Shown: piece by piece, positions 16,596 to 25,771 of the stretch
Numbering within the stretch: position 1 is the first letter of the stretch
How the letters are laid out: each line of letters starts with the position of its first letter
Assembly (NCBI GenBank): GCA_937982665.1
Contig: CALJLD010000303.1
Span: forward strand, 1-48,271
Length of the DNA: 48,271 nucleotides
Reading direction: 5' to 3'
Origin: an uncultured Planctomycetales bacterium
Lineage (GTDB): Bacteria > Planctomycetota > Planctomycetia > Pirellulales > S012-138
Made by a program: the position numbers and the translations under genes
The notes under the pieces: generated by a model
What the model was told of the DNA's origin: nothing
Databases searched by the model: none
The model's input: the letters and a program-made list of their open reading frames with translations, nothing else

Positions 16596-17666
16596 ATGAT
16601 TGTCGTGATGAACATCGATGCTACGAAAGAACAGATCCAAGACGTTGCGAACCGCGTTGAGCGCTTCGGTCTGCGCTCGCAAGTCATCCAAGGCGAAGAG
16701 CGCACGGTTGTTGCCGCTGTTGGCGAACGACGTGACGAATACAAACAGTCGCTTGAGAATTGTCCTGGCGTGGCGCAGGTTGTTCCCATTCTCGCACCGT
16801 ATAAGATCGCCAGTCGTGAGATCAAGCCGGAGCGCACACTCATCAAGGCGGGGTCACTTTCGGTGGGCAACGGACACTTGGGTGTCATCGCCGGGCCATG
16901 TTCCGTGGAGACAGAAGACCAACTGATGAGCGCCGCGCGGGCCGTCAAAGCGGCCGGCGCCACGGCACTTCGCGGCGGCGCGTTCAAACCGCGAACCAGT
17001 CCTTACAGTTTTCAGGGACTGAAAGAGGAAGGCTTGAAACTCTTGGCCGCGGCACGTGATGAAACTGGCCTGGCTGTAGTTACCGAAGTTGTCACGCCTG
17101 AAGATGTCTCCCTGGTTGCTGAGTATGCAGACGTGCTGCAGGTGGGGGCTCGCAACATGCAAAACTACCGTCTGCTGGAAGTGGCCGGCGGCACGGACAA
17201 AGCTGTGTTGCTGAAGCGCGGCCCGGCCGCAACGATGGACGAACTTCTGCTCGCCGCGGAGTATATTCTCTCCGCCGGTAACCCCAACGTGATCTTGTGT
17301 GAGCGCGGCATTCGCACGTTTGAAGCTCACACGCGGTTCACCTTGCCGTTGGCATCCGTTCCTTACCTCCACGCCAAGACGCACTTGCCGGTGGTGATTG
17401 ATCCCAGCCACGGCACAGGTCATACGTACCTTGTGCCGTCTATGGCGTCCGCCGCTGTTGCAGCCGGTGCCGATGGGCTGATTGTCGAGGTTCATCCCGA
17501 TCCGAGCGCGGCGATGTCCGACGGCTACCAATCGCTCAACTTCCAGCAATTCGATGAGATGATGGTCCAATGCGCCCGCGTGGCGGAAGCTGTTGGCAAG
17601 TCGATCTCGCTTGCGCAAGCCACGAGCAACACCAACGGCTCAAGTAAAGCCGCCGCAGTTGTGTAG
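16596..17666 (+). CDS. aroF: 3-deoxy-7-phosphoheptulonate (DAHP) synthase, AroA I-beta type
   Basis: Condenses phosphoenolpyruvate and erythrose 4-phosphate, the first committed step of aromatic amino acid synthesis. 356 residues: an N-terminal ferredoxin-like regulatory domain (about 1-70, starting MIVVMNIDATKEQ), as in the Thermotoga enzyme where it mediates feedback inhibition, then the TIM barrel with GPCSVE (100-105), RGGAFKPRTSPYSFQ (126-140), LLKRGP and DPSHGTG (269-275). ATG 16596 has AGAGG about ten bases upstream; the open frame before it overlaps the terminator. The leader ORF and terminator in front suggest transcription attenuation by aromatic amino acid supply. Convergent with the FtsX permease. 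Confidence 0.93.
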   Translation: MIVVMNIDATKEQIQDVANRVERFGLRSQVIQGEERTVVAAVGERRDEYKQSLENCPGVAQVVPILAPYKIASREIKPERTLIKAGSLSVGNGHLGVIAGPCSVETEDQLMSAARAVKAAGATALRGGAFKPRTSPYSFQGLKEEGLKLLAAARDETGLAVVTEVVTPEDVSLVAEYADVLQVGARNMQNYRLLEVAGGTDKAVLLKRGPAATMDELLLAAEYILSAGNPNVILCERGIRTFEAHTRFTLPLASVPYLHAKTHLPVVIDPSHGTGHTYLVPSMASAAVAAGADGLIVEVHPDPSAAMSDGYQSLNFQQFDEMMVQCARVAEAVGKSISLAQATSNTNGSSKAAAVV

Positions 17667-17695
17667 CTTGTGCTGAGATATTTGGTGCGAGAATT

Positions 17696-20600
17696 TCAAT
17701 CCCCGCGCAAGGCCGGCAGTAGCGGTGCGCGCAATGTTGTCAATGCGGCGAAGCTCGCGGCCAGCAATCCTACGACAAGGACAACGGCGAATGTGATCCC
17801 CAACAGTGTCCAGGGAATCGCCGCAGCGCCGACGAAGATTTGCGGAAAAATCGAGACCAAACCGCAGAACGCTCCAATCAGCAATCCGGCCAGCAGCAGA
17901 AACACGTTCTCCGCCAACACCAATTTGACCAGCTTCGATCTTTGGAACCCAGTCGCGCGCAGGATGGCCAGCTCACCGCGGCGCTCCATGACGTTGCGGA
18001 TCTGAACGGTCGCCACGCCAAAGGTTCCCAACAACAATCCAAGTCCGCCGAGCGTCAGAAAGGTGGAGATGTACGTGTTTTGCACCGCCAGGAATCCCTG
18101 CACGCGGTCGGTCGTTGTTTGTGTTGCAAATCCGTAATCCTCCAAGCCTGCGGACAGCGCTTCGCTGACGTCTTGGTTTGATGCGGAACCATCTCCGGCA
18201 TCATCTCCAGTATCAACAAGAAAGAATCGTGACCCGGCGACGTACGGAAATTGGCTCTTGAACGCGTCGCGGCCCATCAGCACATCGCCTTGGAAGATAC
18301 TGTTCTTCAACAGCGCGACCACGTGAAACGTGACCTTGTGGTTGTAGTCGTCAGTGATTTGCATGGTCTTACCAACCTGCAAGCCCAAGCTGTACTGAGC
18401 GGTATTTGCATCCAAGATCACCGGCACCGTTGGCGTACCATCTGCTGCGTCGTGGAATTCCCGGTCCAGCAACAGCCATGGGTTGTCCTCTTCGGCAGCC
18501 GTGGCATCAGATTCGGTTCCTGCCCAGAGGAAGTTCTTTCGCTGCGTCAACTCTGGCGGCACGGAGAGGACGCGCGGACGCGTGGTCCGATACAGGTTGT
18601 TGCAACTGGCGTCCTCGCCTGGCAGAACCGGCAGCGAGAGGATTGTCGCCGATGAAACAACGTCAATCTCATCTTGCTGAAACCCGTACTGTTCCGCGAA
18701 AACGTTCTCGTCATCAAACCCGTAATGCAGCGGTACCGCACTCTGCGCCACGAGATCAAACCCTCCGTTGATTTCCGCCGCCTGACGGGAAAGGTCCAAC
18801 CAGAACGCGCTGACGGAAGTTATCAAGAACAGTGCCGTGGCGACGAGTGAAATCGTCAATGTGCTGCGGCCAGGGTTTCGAGCGGCATTGCGCATTGCCA
18901 ACACAAGCAAGGCTGCGCCGCCTGCGTTTGCAAATGTGCGTGTTGCGCCGGACTTGAGCTGCGCCCGCAAGAGCAACACTGCGCCGGCCAGGACGCAAAA
19001 TCCCGAACCCATGAACGCACCGGTCTGAGCTTCGCCGACAAGTTGGGTAGCCAACCAGGCCAGAGCAAACGCGGCGACGATCATTGCCGCAGCGAAAATG
19101 GTTGCGGCTTTGAATCGCACGGCCTGCCCGCCGCTTGCTTCTTCGGTTGCCACGCCTGCCAGAAGCCGGCGCGCGGAGGTCTTCTTCATTTCGCGCGTCG
19201 CCCACCAGATGGCCAACGTCGCCACCACCGCGCCGCTGGCAAAACCAATCATCAAGCTAGGCCAGGTGACGTGGAGTTCCAGAAACGGAGTCTTCACCGC
19301 GCCGAGCCACCAGGTTTTCAGCCCGAAGATCATCACGGCCGCGTAGCCGATTCCCAACGCGGTGCCGATCGCGCTTCCCAAGAGCGCGATGATCAACCCT
19401 TCCAAAGATAAGAGCAAGCGTATCGAGCGACGCCGAAAACCGCTGGCCAGCAACAAGCCAATCTGGCTCGCTCGCGTCTCAACGCCCAGGCGGAATAGCA
19501 GCAGTACCAGCAATGCGGCCGCGCCGATCAAGACGAAGCTCAAGCCAAGAAACAACAGGGCGAATGGAGTTGTGCCCGAGGCCGCTTGCAATGCGGCAAG
19601 TTTGACTGGTTGAAAAACAAAGCCCAGCGTGGGCGGGTCCAAGTTCTCCTGCAGCCTGGCCGCCAGATCTTCGCGAGTTGTCGCTTCGTCCGGTGCGATT
19701 CGTATCGAGGTCAAATCGCCAAAGCGTGATGCCCAAAGTCTCTGACCGGCCGCCAGGGAAAAGAATGCCTTGGGCGTTGTTGTGAACTCATCCCAATAGG
19801 CTTCGTCCTCTTCGCCAATGCGTTCCCGATGAAACTCAAACGGCGGATCCCAGGAGTCAATCGAATCCTGATCGGTAACGCCTGGCACTTCCGGGGTGAG
19901 ATCCGCATCATCGGCCGCGCTCTCGCGACCCAAAGAAATCACGGCCGCGAGTGTGAATTCGGCAGTAGACTCGACGGTCTTGCCGGCTTCGTACTCTGGC
20001 TCGTAATAGGTCATTGTGATCGTATCGCCGACCTTCAACTCTTCCGCGCCGGCTTCCGCAAGCTGCCGATTGAACTCGTCGAACGTCCACGCGTTGATGG
20101 CAATCTCTCCGTCGGAGAGTCGCTCGACCGCTTCGCCCTCTTGATCGGGCCATGGCCCGAGTGGCGACGCCTGGCCTGCTTCAAAGTCAATTGCCGTTAC
20201 GGTCGAGTAGGGAATGCGAGCGGTCGCATCGCCTTGCTTCACGATTAAGTCGTTGGCCAGGTAGGTGAAGGCCGGCTGGGTTGACTGGTCAGCGAAAGCA
20301 GTTGTCGCCGCTTCAGCAACTGTGCTGGAAATCGTGAGCGAGGCAGTCGTGAGTTGCAGGTAGCCGCGATCCGTTTCGGCCAGACTCAATCCGTAGTCTT
20401 CAAGCTGCGGGGAGAGTTTGGCAATCGTAGAGTTCTGCAGCTCAACACGGGCTTGATTCGTCAACTCTGCTTGTGCGTCCTCGGCAACAACGATGGCGTT
20501 AACGAGACCCCGTTTGTCCAGCGCCGATTGAACGGCGGCCAGCGGAACAAAAGCGTTGAGCGGCAATTGCTGATTGGGGTGCATCCCAAATCGCCCCAAC

Positions 20601-21181
20601 CCAGCCGTGGGAATGATGTCCACAACCTCCCGTCGCAGGGTTGCCAACTGAGCATCCTTCTCGCCGAAGTTGCTGTCCGCGTTCACCCGGGCGGGAATGG
20701 GAATATTGACGACGATGTCGTCGCCGACAGCAACCTGCAGCGAATCAGCCGTTTGTTGATTGAGGATGGCTTTGCGTCCGCTGAATTCAACGCCGTCTTC
20801 CGGCCCGCCTGGTCCCAGCGTCCAGAAATCTTCTTCGATCCCAAAGAGTTCGACATCACCTGCCGCTTGCCGCGTCTCGGCGTTGAGCAACGTCGCATTC
20901 AACACAATGGCGCTTTGCGCGGAGCTGAAAGCATCTTGGAAGCCTTCGACCTCTTGGAGTTCGGCGGCGAGTTCTTCGCGAAAGAAATTTGGCGCGACGA
21001 GCACATAGTCAATTGTGCCCAAGCGGTCCAAAGCGAGATCACGCAGCGAGCCGCGAACTGAGTCACCGACAAACAACGCACCGGACAGCACGGCCGCGCC
21101 AGCAGCTACGCCCAACATAACCGCCAGATTGACGCGCCAGTGATGCAGCACGCTGGCGAAGATCAACTTCCAAGTGGACAT
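17696..21181 (-). CDS. very large FtsX/MacB-type ABC transporter permease
   Basis: 1161 residues. An N-terminal membrane helix (about 16-40) is followed by a long extracytoplasmic region (to about 540), three helices of a first FtsX domain (starting TTPFALLFLGLSFVLIGAAA), further helices around 690-760 and 785-810, a second extracytoplasmic region, and a C-terminal FtsX domain (LTLGGLGLLLGTFG...) ending LTTLRAPLLPALRGD. This duplicated FtsX layout is used by lipoprotein-release, efflux or putative peptide-export systems and needs an ABC ATPase. None is encoded next to it: downstream is DAHP synthase (convergent), upstream an HDOD protein. Substrate unknown. No strong Shine-Dalgarno. Confidence 0.85.
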   Translation of the reverse strand: MSTWKLIFASVLHHWRVNLAVMLGVAAGAAVLSGALFVGDSVRGSLRDLALDRLGTIDYVLVAPNFFREELAAELQEVEGFQDAFSSAQSAIVLNATLLNAETRQAAGDVELFGIEEDFWTLGPGGPEDGVEFSGRKAILNQQTADSLQVAVGDDIVVNIPIPARVNADSNFGEKDAQLATLRREVVDIIPTAGLGRFGMHPNQQLPLNAFVPLAAVQSALDKRGLVNAIVVAEDAQAELTNQARVELQNSTIAKLSPQLEDYGLSLAETDRGYLQLTTASLTISSTVAEAATTAFADQSTQPAFTYLANDLIVKQGDATARIPYSTVTAIDFEAGQASPLGPWPDQEGEAVERLSDGEIAINAWTFDEFNRQLAEAGAEELKVGDTITMTYYEPEYEAGKTVESTAEFTLAAVISLGRESAADDADLTPEVPGVTDQDSIDSWDPPFEFHRERIGEEDEAYWDEFTTTPKAFFSLAAGQRLWASRFGDLTSIRIAPDEATTREDLAARLQENLDPPTLGFVFQPVKLAALQAASGTTPFALLFLGLSFVLIGAAALLVLLLFRLGVETRASQIGLLLASGFRRRSIRLLLSLEGLIIALLGSAIGTALGIGYAAVMIFGLKTWWLGAVKTPFLELHVTWPSLMIGFASGAVVATLAIWWATREMKKTSARRLLAGVATEEASGGQAVRFKAATIFAAAMIVAAFALAWLATQLVGEAQTGAFMGSGFCVLAGAVLLLRAQLKSGATRTFANAGGAALLVLAMRNAARNPGRSTLTISLVATALFLITSVSAFWLDLSRQAAEINGGFDLVAQSAVPLHYGFDDENVFAEQYGFQQDEIDVVSSATILSLPVLPGEDASCNNLYRTTRPRVLSVPPELTQRKNFLWAGTESDATAAEEDNPWLLLDREFHDAADGTPTVPVILDANTAQYSLGLQVGKTMQITDDYNHKVTFHVVALLKNSIFQGDVLMGRDAFKSQFPYVAGSRFFLVDTGDDAGDGSASNQDVSEALSAGLEDYGFATQTTTDRVQGFLAVQNTYISTFLTLGGLGLLLGTFGVATVQIRNVMERRGELAILRATGFQRSKLVKLVLAENVFLLLAGLLIGAFCGLVSIFPQIFVGAAAIPWTLLGITFAVVLVVGLLAASFAALTTLRAPLLPALRGD

Positions 21182-21282
21182 CGCAAGTAGGAATGCATAT
21201 AGGCATGTGAACGGTGAGCGCGTTCATAAAGCCTACGAAGTCTGCTGGTCCCGGCAAAGCGGCAGAGTGGAGATTCGCCTGC

Positions 21283-22887
21283 TCAGTAAATCTCGATACT
21301 CTTTACGGCGTCTGACCCCGCCTGTTGCGCCGCCGTGAGACAGCGCGCCGCGGCGGCGAATAACTCGACCGCCTGAAAGTGCTTATGGGGCAAAGCAACC
21401 GAGGCCAGCCCACACGCGAGATTCCCCACGGCGTCAGTTGCGGGGAACCTGGCCGCCAGCGATTTCCGCACGACAAACAAGATCCGACCGGCGTCCTGCA
21501 CGGCCGCTCGGCGTTCACAATGTGGAACGACAATCGCACCAACGTGATCTGTGACCGAGACGACGGCAAGTGCTTCGTATGCTCCCTGGACTGCAGCTTT
21601 GTGGAGCGCGCGATCAAACAAGTCTGGCAAGTTCTTGCCGGCGCTCAATTCCGCGTCTTGATCAATCGAGACAAGCAGCAAACTTGTCGCGGAGCGTTCC
21701 CTTCTTGACAAGGCAATCGCGCTCGCCAGCGCTAGCTCAAGCTCTTGATTGAGAGTCAGGGCCATCCGCCTTGAGCCGCCCGGAATCGTTTCTTGTGCCG
21801 GAGTTTGGTTTGCGGTCTGGGCGACTTCTGTTTCCGCTTGCTGCCTTGGCTGTTTTCTTGGCCCTCCAAATGCGCTCCATAACTCCTGCTCATCGTATTG
21901 TGCGGCGAGAGCTTCTTCTTTTGTTCGCACAAGTTCCACCAGCACGTCTTCGCCGCAACTGGCCATCTGCGCTTGCGCATCCATCAGGATTTGCTCGTAA
22001 CTGAACTCGCCGGCACAAGAGACGTTCAAGACGTCTGCGAGTTGTTTGACTTGGTCACGCAGATCAACCACCAACGCGCGAATTTGCTCAAAATCCACCT
22101 TGCGGAATACGGGAGTTTGCAGCAACTGTTGCAGCGTATCGGCTCGCTTATCAGTCAACACCTTCGCGAGCAAGCCAGCCGCCGCGACGATCTCGTGCAG
22201 AGTTTCCGCCTTGCTGGAAAACTGGTCGCGGTCATGGGGATCTGCTTCGACCGCGCAGACAATGCTCTCTGGAAGCTTCCAGGCGTCAAGCATTCTCCTT
22301 GTCAATTGCGTATGGTCAAAGCCCAGCGTTTTGCGTTCCGTAGTGAGCAAATCAACGCCGGCTTCGTTGGTTTTTGTAACGAAGTCAATAAACGGGCGCT
22401 GAAGCTCCTGCAGCATGACAAGCAAGCCGATGTCCTGTAGAAGTCCGACAATCAGGCTTTCATCGCCGCGGCCGTTGAAATATCGATCGCCAATCGCTCG
22501 CGCGGCCACGGCTTTGCATAGTGTGCCGTGCCAGTAGTTTGCCAAAGCGTCATGAGCCAAATCAGCAAACAAGGAATCCGGCAAGCTGAAGCCCAGCACT
22601 AGCAGTTTGAGCGGCTTGGCACCAAGTATTGCAACGGCCTGGCCCAAGTCACTGACTTCTCGCGAAAGGCCAAACAATGAACTGTTGACCACGCGGAGGA
22701 TCTTTGCCGTCAACGCTGCGTCACGTTCGATGCAAGCCTTGAGTTTTTGCGCGTCAACTTCAGGGTCCTTGGTCAACTCCAGGACTTCCATCGCCACGCC
22801 TGGCAGCGAATAGAGCCCGCCCGTTCGTTCGACGAGCGCGGAGAGTGAGCGCTTTTGGGTTGCGGTGGTGAGGTCTTGAGCGGACAT
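21283..22887 (-). CDS. HDOD-domain protein with degenerate GGDEF C-terminus
   Basis: 534 residues. The N-terminal half (about 20-225) is an HDOD domain: SLPGVAMEVLELTKDP, then AALTAKILRVVNSSLFGLSREVSDL split by normal spacing, and GLLQDIGLLVM. HDOD is an HD-related output domain without the full metal site, common in signalling proteins. After a Gln/Ala-rich linker (about 330-375) the C-terminal part resembles a GGDEF fold (SLLLVSIDQDAEL ... CGLASVALPHKHFQAVELFAAAARCL), but the GGDEF signature itself is absent, so cyclic-di-GMP synthesis is unlikely. A role as signalling adaptor is inferred. About 100 bp separate it from the permease on the same strand. Confidence 0.8.
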   Translation of the reverse strand: MSAQDLTTATQKRSLSALVERTGGLYSLPGVAMEVLELTKDPEVDAQKLKACIERDAALTAKILRVVNSSLFGLSREVSDLGQAVAILGAKPLKLLVLGFSLPDSLFADLAHDALANYWHGTLCKAVAARAIGDRYFNGRGDESLIVGLLQDIGLLVMLQELQRPFIDFVTKTNEAGVDLLTTERKTLGFDHTQLTRRMLDAWKLPESIVCAVEADPHDRDQFSSKAETLHEIVAAAGLLAKVLTDKRADTLQQLLQTPVFRKVDFEQIRALVVDLRDQVKQLADVLNVSCAGEFSYEQILMDAQAQMASCGEDVLVELVRTKEEALAAQYDEQELWSAFGGPRKQPRQQAETEVAQTANQTPAQETIPGGSRRMALTLNQELELALASAIALSRRERSATSLLLVSIDQDAELSAGKNLPDLFDRALHKAAVQGAYEALAVVSVTDHVGAIVVPHCERRAAVQDAGRILFVVRKSLAARFPATDAVGNLACGLASVALPHKHFQAVELFAAAARCLTAAQQAGSDAVKSIEIY

Positions 22888-23069
22888 CTTGCGACGTAGA
22901 AAGCTAGCGCCTGGCCAACACGAACCGAGATTGGCCTTTTACAACTCTAGCTTTGCATGCGGTGGTCCGCAGAAGTGTGCATGGAAGGTTGGCCCCATCA
23001 TAGTGCGTGCAAGTTGCCTCAACCGTAGAAACGCTACAACCGATTCCGCCACAATCAAAAACAGCCCGG

Positions 23070-24365
23070 CTATTTGCTAGTGGCAGCCTGCATGCCCAGT
23101 GCTTTATCGGAGATATCTTTTCTGCACCAGGCGCCATCCCAGCGAATGGCTTTGACGGCCGTGTATGCGTTGAGTTTCGCGGCCGAAATCGTATCGCCCA
23201 AGGCGGTCACACCTAAGACGCGGCCACCCGAAGTGACGGTTTGTCCGTCGGCGAGCGTAGTTCCCGCGTGAAAGACTTTGACGTTGTTCATCTCCGCGGC
23301 TGCTTCCAGCCCACGGATTGGCTTATGCTTCTCATAACTGCCGGGATAGCCTTGGCTGGCCATGACAACGCACACAGCCGGGCGAGGATCCCATTCAGGC
23401 GACTCGATATCTCCCAGCCGACCGTTGGCCGCCGCATCGAGAATCGGCAGCAAGTCACTCTTCATTCGCATCAGAAGCGGCTGGCATTCCGGATCGCCGA
23501 AGCGCGCATTGAATTCCAACACTTTGGGGCCGCTGTTGGTGATCATCAACCCGGCGTAGAGAACGCCAACAAAAGGCCGACGACCGCGCTTGAGCGCGTG
23601 AACGACCGGCACAATGGTGTTCTCTTCAATCCAGTGGAATGTCTTTTCATCGATCAGCGGTGTGGGACAATACGCGCCCATGCCGCCGGTGTTGGGACCT
23701 TCGTCACCGTCATATGCAGGCTTGTGATCTTGGGCGGCAGGCAACGTGAGGATGGTCTGGCCGTCTGTGATTGCCAGGATGCTGGCCTCTTGTCCTTCCA
23801 GCCGTTGCTCGATGACGATTTGGTTTCCAGCGACGCCAAACTCGCGCTCGACCGCGATCCTTTCGACCGCCGCGAGTGCTTCCTCGCGATCGCCACACAC
23901 GATGACGCCTTTGCCGGCGGCCAGGCCATCAGCTTTGACCACATGCGGCGCGTCATCACGATCTTTGAGATAGCGCGAAGCGGCATCCGCATCGCGAAAC
24001 ACGCGGTAGTCAGCCGTGGGAACATCCGCGTGCCGCAGCAATTGCTTGCAAAAGACTTTGCTGGCCTCGATTTCGGCAGCCGCTTTTGTTGGTCCGAAGA
24101 CCTTCAGCTGTTCTGCATGAAATGTGTCAACCAATCCCGCAGCCAACGGCGCTTCAGGCCCAACCACCGTCAGGCTAATTTGTTCCGTTTGTGCAAACTT
24201 CACGAGCCGAGCAGTATCGGTCGGCGAGATGTCGACATTCTCACCTTCGGCAGCCGTACCGGCATTGCCTGGTGCGATGAAGACCTTTTCCGCGAGAGGG
24301 CTTTGCGCGATCTTCCACGCTAGCGCGTGCTCACGTCCGCCGTTGCCGATGATGAGTACTCGCAT
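23070..24365 (-). CDS. purD: phosphoribosylamine-glycine ligase (GARS)
   Basis: Second step of purine synthesis: ATP-dependent ligation of glycine to phosphoribosylamine. The 431 residues match the monofunctional enzyme. It begins MRVLIIGNGGREHALAWK, and the ATP-grasp part shows VVKADGLAAGKGV, the QDHKPAYDGDEGPNTGGMG signature and LEFNARFGDPE. No purine gene is adjacent. No convincing Shine-Dalgarno upstream, but the start matches the family exactly. Confidence 0.95.
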   Translation of the reverse strand: MRVLIIGNGGREHALAWKIAQSPLAEKVFIAPGNAGTAAEGENVDISPTDTARLVKFAQTEQISLTVVGPEAPLAAGLVDTFHAEQLKVFGPTKAAAEIEASKVFCKQLLRHADVPTADYRVFRDADAASRYLKDRDDAPHVVKADGLAAGKGVIVCGDREEALAAVERIAVEREFGVAGNQIVIEQRLEGQEASILAITDGQTILTLPAAQDHKPAYDGDEGPNTGGMGAYCPTPLIDEKTFHWIEENTIVPVVHALKRGRRPFVGVLYAGLMITNSGPKVLEFNARFGDPECQPLLMRMKSDLLPILDAAANGRLGDIESPEWDPRPAVCVVMASQGYPGSYEKHKPIRGLEAAAEMNNVKVFHAGTTLADGQTVTSGGRVLGVTALGDTISAAKLNAYTAVKAIRWDGAWCRKDISDKALGMQAATSK

Positions 24366-24464
24366 GGAAGGCCACCGAGGAATGGTAGACGGCGTAACGA
24401 GATAACAAACAAGGGTGCCACTAGTAACTTGTTACCAGTGCCTGGCTGAATTCGGTTATCCGCC

Positions 24465-24492
24465 CTGGATTCCCGCCTTCGCGGGAATGACG
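24465..24492. repeat. dispersed palindromic repeat, copy A
   Basis: 28 bp, reading CTGGATTCCCGCC, TT, CGCGGGAATGACG. The inverted arms ATTCCCGC and GCGGGAAT make an 8-bp hairpin with a 4-base loop. It lies 12 bp past the rplS stop codon, before purD. Two further copies are at 30661 and 46063. Confidence 0.85.
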
Positions 24493-24504
24493 TTCGGCTG
24501 ACGC

Positions 24505-24870
24505 CTACTCGCCCGTCTTTTTGGCTCGACGTTCTTTGAGTCGGGTGGCTTTGCCGACGCGATCGCGAAGGTAATACAGCTTGGCCCGTTTGACGATGCC
24601 GTGGCGTTTCACGACAACGTCCGCGATCCGTGGAGAGTGCAGCGGGAACTTGCGCTCCACGCCTTCGCCTTGGACAATGCGGCGAACGGTGAACATCTCC
24701 CGCGAGCCTGATCCGCTCATGGCAATCACCACACCAGAGAAGATCTGGATGCGCTCTTTGGTGCCTTCCAGGATTCGCGTGTGGACGTCAACGTTATCGC
24801 CAATCTCAAAGAAGGGGGCGTTTTCCTTGAGGTAGGCCTTTTCAACCTGTTCGAGGATTTGCTGGCTCAT
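24505..24870 (-). CDS. rplS: 50S ribosomal protein L19
   Basis: Component of the large subunit at the interface with the small subunit. 121 residues with the full family signature: FEIGDNVDVHTRI, IQIFSGVVIAMSGSG, FTVRRIVQGEGVERKFPLHS and KLYYLRDRVGKATRLKER. Last gene of the rpsP-trmD-rplS set, 88 bp after trmD, and followed by a palindromic repeat 12 bp past the stop. Confidence 0.96.
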   Translation of the reverse strand: MSQQILEQVEKAYLKENAPFFEIGDNVDVHTRILEGTKERIQIFSGVVIAMSGSGSREMFTVRRIVQGEGVERKFPLHSPRIADVVVKRHGIVKRAKLYYLRDRVGKATRLKERRAKKTGE

Positions 24871-24957
24871 AGCGAACTCGGCTGTGTGTGTTGTTACAAG
24901 AGGTATCGCGGGCTTGGACCGCGCGAATTGTTTTGAATGTCGTGTGTTGTCGCTGTT

Positions 24958-25707
24958 CTATTCGAGCAAATCCTGGCGCTTGGCTTTCGTGCGTTTGAGG
25001 CTTTGCTCAGCTCTCCAGCGGAGGATCTCAGGGTGATCTCCGCTGAGCAGGACGTCCGGTACATCGTGGCCACGAAATTCTCGCGGGCGAGTGTACTGCG
25101 GATATTCCAACAAACGCCGACCAGATTGAAACGGGTTGGCACTGAAGGAATCCTGTCGGCTGCTTTCTTCGTCTCCTAGTACGCCGGGAATGAGCCGCAC
25201 CACCGTGTCGATAACTACCATCGATGCGACTTCTCCACCGTTGAGGATGAAATCGCCAATGGAAAGTTCTTCAGGCTGCAAGATCTCGCGGACACGTTCG
25301 TCGAAGCCTTCGTAACGTCCGCACAGTAAGATCAAGCGGGGGTGTTGGGTCAGTTCCTCGACTTTCTGTTGGTTGAGTGTTTCGCCTTGGGGAGTCAGCA
25401 AAATGACTTTGCCAGGGCGTGAGTTGTCTGGTTGGGATGGGTCTTGTGTTTCGTTGGATGAGTTTGGGGGCAATGCACCGGCTTGAATGGCTTCAACACA
25501 TTCGACCACCGGTTCCACCATCAGCACCATTCCGGGGCCACCACCAAAAGGGCGGTCATCCACTTTCTGATGCTTGTCTTTGGCCCAATCCCTCAGGTTG
25601 TAAACATTGACGGTGACCAGCCCCGCTTCAATCGCCTTGGCCAACAGGCTTTGGCTGAGGTATCCGGAATACATCTCCGGAAAGAGCGTCACCACATCAA
25701 ACCGCAT
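24958..25707 (-). CDS. trmD: tRNA (guanine-37-N1) methyltransferase
   Basis: Methylates G37 next to the anticodon, using S-adenosylmethionine bound in a trefoil knot, to prevent frameshifting. 249 residues. Family motifs: MRFDVVTLFPEMY, DDRPFGGGPGMV, LCGRYEGFDERV and EELSIGDFILNGGE. A polar insertion of about 20 residues (SSNETQDPSQPDNS) before the knot is unusual but outside the active site. It follows rpsP by 65 bp; rimM, normally between them, is absent. Confidence 0.95.
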   Translation of the reverse strand: MRFDVVTLFPEMYSGYLSQSLLAKAIEAGLVTVNVYNLRDWAKDKHQKVDDRPFGGGPGMVLMVEPVVECVEAIQAGALPPNSSNETQDPSQPDNSRPGKVILLTPQGETLNQQKVEELTQHPRLILLCGRYEGFDERVREILQPEELSIGDFILNGGEVASMVVIDTVVRLIPGVLGDEESSRQDSFSANPFQSGRRLLEYPQYTRPREFRGHDVPDVLLSGDHPEILRWRAEQSLKRTKAKRQDLLE

Positions 25708-25771
25708 GTTGTTTCATTTCGATTGACGCTGGATGAGCCCGATCGAACACGAGGCCTAACTAGCGCTGAGC

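Noticed and set aside
18316..18330. CACGTGAAACG inside the FtsX gene as a third parS
   Set aside because: Only one half-site fits; the left half does not match.
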